Below are positions 58,987-64,000 of a stretch of DNA of 64,000 nucleotides, piece by piece (position 1 is the first letter of the stretch; the number at the start of each line of letters is the position of its first letter). Position numbers and translations under genes: made by a program. Source of the DNA: Smittia aterrima (Eukaryota > Arthropoda > Insecta > Diptera > Chironomidae); the NCBI GenBank assembly GCA_033063855.1, contig CP093831.1, positions 21,762,001 through 21,826,000 of the forward strand, given 5' to 3'. The notes under the pieces are model-generated. The model was not told the DNA's origin, did not search any database, and was given only the letters and a program-made list of their open reading frames with translations.

Positions 58987-59926
58987 CCTTGGGTCCAGCT
59001 TTAAATTTTCCGCTTGTGTCTCGATTTCTCAAAAATGTTTTTAAGCCTCTTTGCAATTTTTTCTGAGTTCTATTGCACTTTCTCTTCGAAACGATGAAAA
59101 TTAAACTAAGTGTCGTTTAGGTTTTATTACTTAAACTCTATCTAGTTATTGATTAATTTTAAATCAGCACTTGGAGTATGAAATGTTTTTTTTTTCTTCA
59201 ACAGAAAAATAAAGTTTCTCAGTTGTTGAATGTTTTTTTTACAAATATTTTCTTTCCTTGCGCCACTTGTTGATTACCGAGTGTTATCAGTTGAAAAGTA
59301 TCAAAATATTATCTGCCGAATTCACTTCGATCAAAAACTGTTTTTCGTGGTTTTATTGCACAAATTTTCCCAACGCTCTTCACCGATTTCTTTTACCAAA
59401 CAGATGAAGTTAAAATTAAAGTTTGAAAAATTAAATTTAACTAAACTAACAACAAACGTGTAGATCTAATGAATGAATCTTTAACAATAAAAAAGAATTT
59501 ATAAAACCCAGAAAATTGTAGTGTAAGAAGTGAAGAGAGACGAGAGCGGAGAGAAAATGTTTAAGAGAGAAGTTGCGGTTCACAACCGTTTAGCTTTTCG
59601 TTTCCCGGGATAATTTTCTTTGCCGGCTTTTTGTTGTTCAATTGGAAATGCTTCTTACAATTTCTTATCAAATCAAGCATAGAACTTGTTTCACGGATAA
59701 CAAATAAAAAAACAAAAATGATTTCAATAAAATTGCGTAAAGGGATTTGATGACTTTCTTCTACCCTTTCTCTTTTTGTGACTAACTAGTCAGAACAAGT
59801 AATTCATAAAGAAGAAACGAAAAATAACAGTTAACTCTTTGGAATGTCTTGAGCCTTAAAGCTAAAGGAGGAGTCAAATTCGATGAAACTACAAAGATCT
59901 CAGAGCTTGACATTAAGATTGGAAAA
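58987..59926. other. Upstream region of CrebA, no gene seen
   Basis: CrebA 5' UTR and promoter should lie here or in an upstream exon. I cannot fix a start site. A TGA stands in frame about 45 bases before the ATG, supporting 58986 as start. Confidence 0.4.
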
Positions 59927-59986
59927 CTTATCATACAACTTATCATACAACTTATCATACAACTTATCATACAACTTATCATACAA
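59927..59986. repeat. 12-bp minisatellite made of GATA sites
   Basis: Five perfect tandem units CTTATCATACAA, plus a partial sixth. On the minus strand each unit reads TTGTATGATAAG and contains a GATA-factor consensus TGATAAG. It lies about 940 bases upstream of the CrebA start codon. Single TTATCA/TGATAAG matches occur at 59665, 60224 and 60460. Confidence 0.85.
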
Positions 59987-60678
59987 CTTAAGAATTTCTT
60001 TAGGGTTTTCATTACAATTGAGAACTGGACGAAAGTCACAAATCTTTTACACGTTCGTTTCGTGCTTTTTTGTTATCGCCGTCTACTGCAAATTCCTTCA
60101 ATCGTTTTGATAATAAATCAACGGCCTGTTATGCAATCGCAACAGTCTTCAAAAGCACGCTGTCCTCATACTTATTTATCACGTTGTTTTACTGTAAAGA
60201 AGCGCGTTTGACTTCGGCTTTGCTGATAAGCGCTTGTACAATTGAGAAAATGTCGATATTTGAACAATTAGATTTTCGAGAAAGTTCAAAGTCGCTTATT
60301 TATTTTCCATAAAAAACAAACAAATATCGTTTAAAATGAAAACGATGCAAATTCGTCTTGGCAGTCAAATGATTTCTGAAATATTTTAGATTTTGAAATC
60401 ATTCTCAAGTATCTAGGTGATTCACCTATTCAAGTGAAGATTTATAAAATTGTTCTTATCAGCTTTTCTGAATGTTTTTTGCTTGATCGTCCACAATCGC
60501 TCGACGCTCGTTTTATTCAAAAATGCTCTTAGTGATGTTCTTTTTGCCTTAAGCAGAGATACATTGTTGGAATCTTCGTGACACAGGAATTTTAATCGAT
60601 GCTTGCTGTCACTGCAGCTTCATCATTGAAATCCATCGTGCTCAAGAGTTGTTAATTAATTTAGTCTGAGAAACATTT

Positions 60679-61149
60679 TTAGTCTTGTTTCACAGTGTGT
60701 TTGGGTTTTGGTTTATCGCTGACTTTGTAAGCTACAAAAAGAGAAATAATTAAACCTTTTTATACAAAAGTTACTGCATGATCTTCTTACCTCTGTAGAG
60801 ATAAATCCCAAGAGCAAGATGAAGACTAATAATTGCTCCTACTGCTGAATAAACATTTGATGACACCGAGGTAAGATCCAAATTCTCCGTCAAGAACCAT
60901 TTGAGGACGAAGAATGTGATCACAGGTAGGAATATGATTAGAATGCAATACATAAATACTGTCATGAAGACGCTGAGATCAGTGCCCATATTTCCATCGT
61001 CAGAGTCCTAAGAAAATATTTATGAAAACAAAAAATTGTTAATCATGTGACGTTTCAGTTTAATTTAAATGAATCGTGCAGCGATCAATTGTAACTTTTA
61101 CTTTTCTACTTACAATCGACTTTGATGCCTTGCTTTTAGTTTTTGACAT
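60679..61149 (-). CDS. Vma21: VMA21, V-ATPase assembly chaperone
   Basis: Small ER membrane protein needed to assemble the V0 sector of the vacuolar H+-ATPase. The three exons 61149-61114, 61007-60791 and 60731-60679 give 101 residues, matching the human length. There are two transmembrane segments, VFMYCILIIFLPVITFFVL and AVGAIISLHLALGIYLY, with a short lumenal loop between. The C-terminus ends KQD, as the animal proteins do, in line with ER retrieval. It is divergent with the neighbouring RS-rich gene across 188 bases. Confidence 0.85.
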
Positions 61150-61337
61150 TTTGTTTCTTGAACTGCAGACGAACGTTAATTGAAGATTTATTTTTTTTTA
61201 TTTGCAAGTTACTGTAGTTGCACCTCCTTCGTGATTTCAAGGAGGAATTGAAAGGTTCCTTGGATTGAGAGGTTTCAAAAAAGAAAATTCCGGTCGTTTT
61301 TCGTTTATCATTAATTTATCGCGTTTACCGCTTATTT
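61150..61337. promoter_or_regulatory. Shared divergent promoter of VMA21 and the RS-rich gene
   Basis: Only 188 bases separate the two start codons, so both 5' UTRs and promoters must overlap here. It holds an inverted repeat CCTCCTT/AAGGAGG (61223-61229, 61239-61245). No TATA box is placed convincingly for either gene, as is common for housekeeping promoters. Confidence 0.55.
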
Positions 61338-63622
61338 ATGGCGTCAATAAATGAAGAAGTTACTGGAAATGAATCTTCGGAGAGTTGTCCAGAACTCGAC
61401 GATGACTATTTTGCACAAATGGGTTTGTTTATTGAAGCATTTGAGTTAACTTAATTTATAATATTTTTTGTTTTGATTATTAGATCAGTCATTTCAAGTT
61501 ATTGATGCTTGGGAAGACGGGAAAGGAAGCAATGATAGTTTACCAGCACCGATATTAATCAAGACAGAGTCTACATCCGATAAAAATATCAAACCACGAA
61601 GTTCTTTACGAAATCATTCAGAGTCGTCCAGCAACCGAAATGAAGTTCGTAAGGATAAAGAAAATGCAAGAAAGAAGTCGAGAAGTCCGCGAAGACGCTC
61701 GCCACCGAATCGTCGGCCAAACCGTTTCTCTCCTCACGCGGTGAGACCTCCAATCAGATCAAGAAGTCCCCCACGAAGGCGATCTCCAAAACCAAAAAAA
61801 TCATTTCTTGAAGAAATGCAGGAAAAGTTTCCTGGAATTGCAAATCCAAACATGCAACAAACTCGTTTCCCGAACAATCAAATGCCGTTCAGCAATCCAA
61901 TGCAACCAAATCCATTGCAATTTGGATATCCTGCTGGGCCGATGATTCCTTTTATGCCAGGACCAAATTATATGCAACAACCACAATTTCCACTCTTGGA
62001 TAACTTTGGCCAGCCTTATCCTTTAAATCAACCGTTTAATCAAATGATCAACCCTGGAATGAATCAAATGGCACAAAATCGAATGCCGGTCGCTCCAAAT
62101 CCTGTTCCAGCGCCAAACATTTCAGATCTTATTCCAGAAGCGCCAACCTTTCACAACCCTGCAAGAGTTGCAACAAAAACCACTGAACAAGTTCAAGATC
62201 AAGTGAAAAGACCAGGGCCAAGCGAAATATTTAATGCGAAGAAAAAAGTAAGTTTAACACTCGAAAGCACGGAAATCATTATTAATTTTAATTTATTTAT
62301 GTTTTAGGCCTTTGACAGCGGGCAAATTTCCATCAGTGACTATCTCCGTCAGGTTGTTAATCAAAAATCGAAGGAAACAACGTCAATCGACATTAGCATG
62401 AAGAAGGAAAAAGGTTTGAGTTGCAATATTTTATTTTATTTGTGATGACACATGAATCTGAGAAGTTTCATATTTCACTTTACAAATTCGACTCTTTTCT
62501 TATATTTCACTGAGTTTCGAAAATTAAAAGTGTACTTGATAAACTTTTCCAGTGCGTGAAAGATGTAAAAAAGCTGCTGAACTCCTAAAGAAAATGTCTG
62601 GCAACCATGTTAAACTGCCGTTCACTGTTTGTTCTTCAAAATTCAGAGAAGCCTCTTCTGTCAATTGTTTGTCTCGTTCAAAGCTGATAATGAGTGACAA
62701 CAATTCTCAGTTTATCTCGCAAGCAAACGAGAAAAGCTATCGCGATGCTTTTAGAGCAAATCCCTTGCGCAATATCTCTGGAAGCTTTTTCCAGTTTAGT
62801 CGTAATCTAGGAATGGATCTCGAGAAACTTTCGGAAGAAGTTTACAAAGCGAAACAGAAGGAAGACAAGAAACAGAAGGATGAGAGCGAAAACATTTCCC
62901 TCGTGAAGATCAACAAGGTGGCAAGACTAGGTGACAGAGGAACTCAAACCGACCCTGACTATTGTGACAAATGCTTGATCCAGCAATCGAAGCGTTTCAA
63001 TTCAGTTTCATGCCAGGCGAGAATTCCAAACTCGAATACATTGGAAGCAACAACACAAACTCCTTCCGAGGAGGAACAAGGAGGTTTCAGCGTAAACTTT
63101 GATTCCCGACAAATGCAGACCATGACGAGAGACCAACAACAAATCTTTGTTGAGTTCTGCAGAGCTTTCGGCTTACATCAGGATCGTTACAGCACAAGAG
63201 AAGCACAACCTCAATGGGATCAAGGAAATGGAAATGATCGAATGACTTACACGAATCCAGAGAATCCGAATTTCGGTGGAAATATGTTTCTTTCTTTATC
63301 GCCGATTCGAGACCAATCAAATTCTAGATCGCCTGCACGCAGAAGAATCACAGAGCGTCTTGGGGATATCGTTCCAAGCCCACAAGTTTTCTACGATGAC
63401 GAAGTGATCGATACGCGACCACCTCATTTTCCACAACAGATTCCTGTGGGATATCGAATTCCAACGCCTCCATCGGTTCACGGACATTCGAGAGAACATG
63501 AAAGACAATCTCCACTTCGTGGCTTTCGCAATAGATCAAGATCTCGTTCACCGCCTTCTCGCTTCAGACGATCAAGAAGTCCACCGAACGTTCCATTTGC
63601 AAATCGTCGTGGTCGATACTAA
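61338..63622 (+). CDS. Arg/Ser-rich nuclear-type protein with two LC8-binding TQT motifs, family unknown
   Basis: The four exons 61338-61422, 61484-62247, 62308-62413 and 62553-63622 give 674 residues. An acidic N-terminus (CPELDDDYFAQM) is followed by an RS stretch (KKSRSPRRRSPPNRR), then a Pro/Asn/Gln/Met-rich low-complexity region. A Lys-rich, possibly helical part comes next (MDLEKLSEEVYKAKQKED). Then come RGTQTDPDYCDKC and ATTQTPSEEE, each with a TQT core typical of dynein light chain LC8 ligands. The C-terminus is again RS-rich (RSRSRSPPSRFRRSRSPP). RS domains point to splicing or nuclear speckles. I do not recognise the family. An LC8-dimerised RNA-related protein is inference; similarity in plan to the piRNA factor Panoramix, which binds LC8 through TQT motifs, is only suggestive. 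Confidence 0.82.
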
Positions 63623-63670
63623 CTAAGTAATACTAAGCCATAACATAACAAATGAATGTTCAACATGTAA

Positions 63671-63690
63671 AATAAAAATCAAAAAATAAA
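63671..63690 (+). terminator. Poly(A) signals of the RS-rich gene
   Basis: AATAAA at 63671-63676 and 63685-63690, 49 and 63 bases after the stop. Further AATAAA motifs at 63844 and 63949 could give longer transcripts. The last 300 bases of the window show no other gene. Confidence 0.6.
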
Positions 63691-64000
63691 ATTAGAGAAA
63701 TGAAATGAAGAAAAGAAATGTTTTTAATTAAATTTTATCCTTACGGAAATTATTGAACAAAAATTTGTTAAAATTCTTTAAGAAACCGTTTGACACGTGC
63801 GCGTGATTTTATCAACATTTTTGTATAAAATGGAAACCACAAGAATAAAGTTGTTTGAACATCATCTACGTTAATTTGTCTGCTTTGTCACTGACTTGGA
63901 ATTTTCAGGAGCCTTCAATTGGCATCTGTTTTGCCTTTCTGTGGAATCAATAAAGAAACCCATTCACAGACTTTAAGTTTCAGTAGCTTCACCGTCATGA

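Noticed and set aside
59849..60211. Open frame across the 12-bp minisatellite (IIQL repeats)
   Set aside because: A 12-base repeat without stop keeps all frames open; no start context or domain supports translation.
1..64000. CRISPR arrays, operons, riboswitches or bacterial origins
   Set aside because: The DNA is eukaryotic (spliced genes, Pol III tRNA genes, poly(A) signals); the tandem repeats present lack unique spacers.

Overview
The window looks like nuclear DNA from an insect, probably a lower dipteran. It is AT-rich, most introns are short (about 45-120 bp) with GT-AG borders, and tRNA genes are scattered among the genes. The recognisable proteins match insect families: a GON-type ADAMTS, astacin and neprilysin-like proteins, a CrebA-type bZIP factor and VMA21. 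The species call is inference; no species-specific marker is visible.

Layout. 1-3892 holds no convincing exon and is probably intron. 3893-12656 (+) carries 15 exons of a large secreted ADAMTS metalloprotease ending in a GON domain; its signal peptide and prodomain must lie left of the window. 12657-18143 is empty. 18144-23443 is an accessory block bounded by two near-identical tRNA-Lys(CTT) genes. It is filled with four copies of an AT-rich repeat, reverse-transcriptase tail remnants, an unrecognised 313-codon open frame with partial duplicates, a scrambled intron-bearing gene remnant, and two stumps of the tRNA 3' end. 23845-27005 (-) holds two tandem four-exon astacin proteases; the second has gained a Thr/Pro linker and a chitin-binding domain. 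A structured 132-bp element and a tRNA-Phe(GAA) follow. 27729-36393 is mostly empty apart from an orphan TATA/Inr-type promoter near 33520.

36394-44230 (-) is a tandem C2H2 zinc-finger cluster (three genes, one recombinant pseudogene). It is interrupted by a catalytically dead neprilysin-like gene and a stray fragment of the neighbouring CrebA gene. 44862-58986 (-) is CrebA itself, with an 11.6-kb first intron. Upstream of its start is a 12-bp minisatellite in which every unit contains a GATA site. 60679-61149 (-) is VMA21, the V-ATPase assembly chaperone. It is head-to-head, 188 bp apart, with 61338-63622 (+), an Arg/Ser-rich protein with two LC8-type TQT motifs.

Functional reading. The genes do not form one pathway, although many concern the secretory route: extracellular proteases, a CREB3-type secretory regulator and an ER chaperone. 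Three local processes stand out: TE or tRNA-linked rearrangement at 18-23 kb, unequal crossing-over in the zinc-finger array, and duplication with decay of CrebA and neprilysin sequences. All gene models were built by eye from splice signals and reading-frame continuity.
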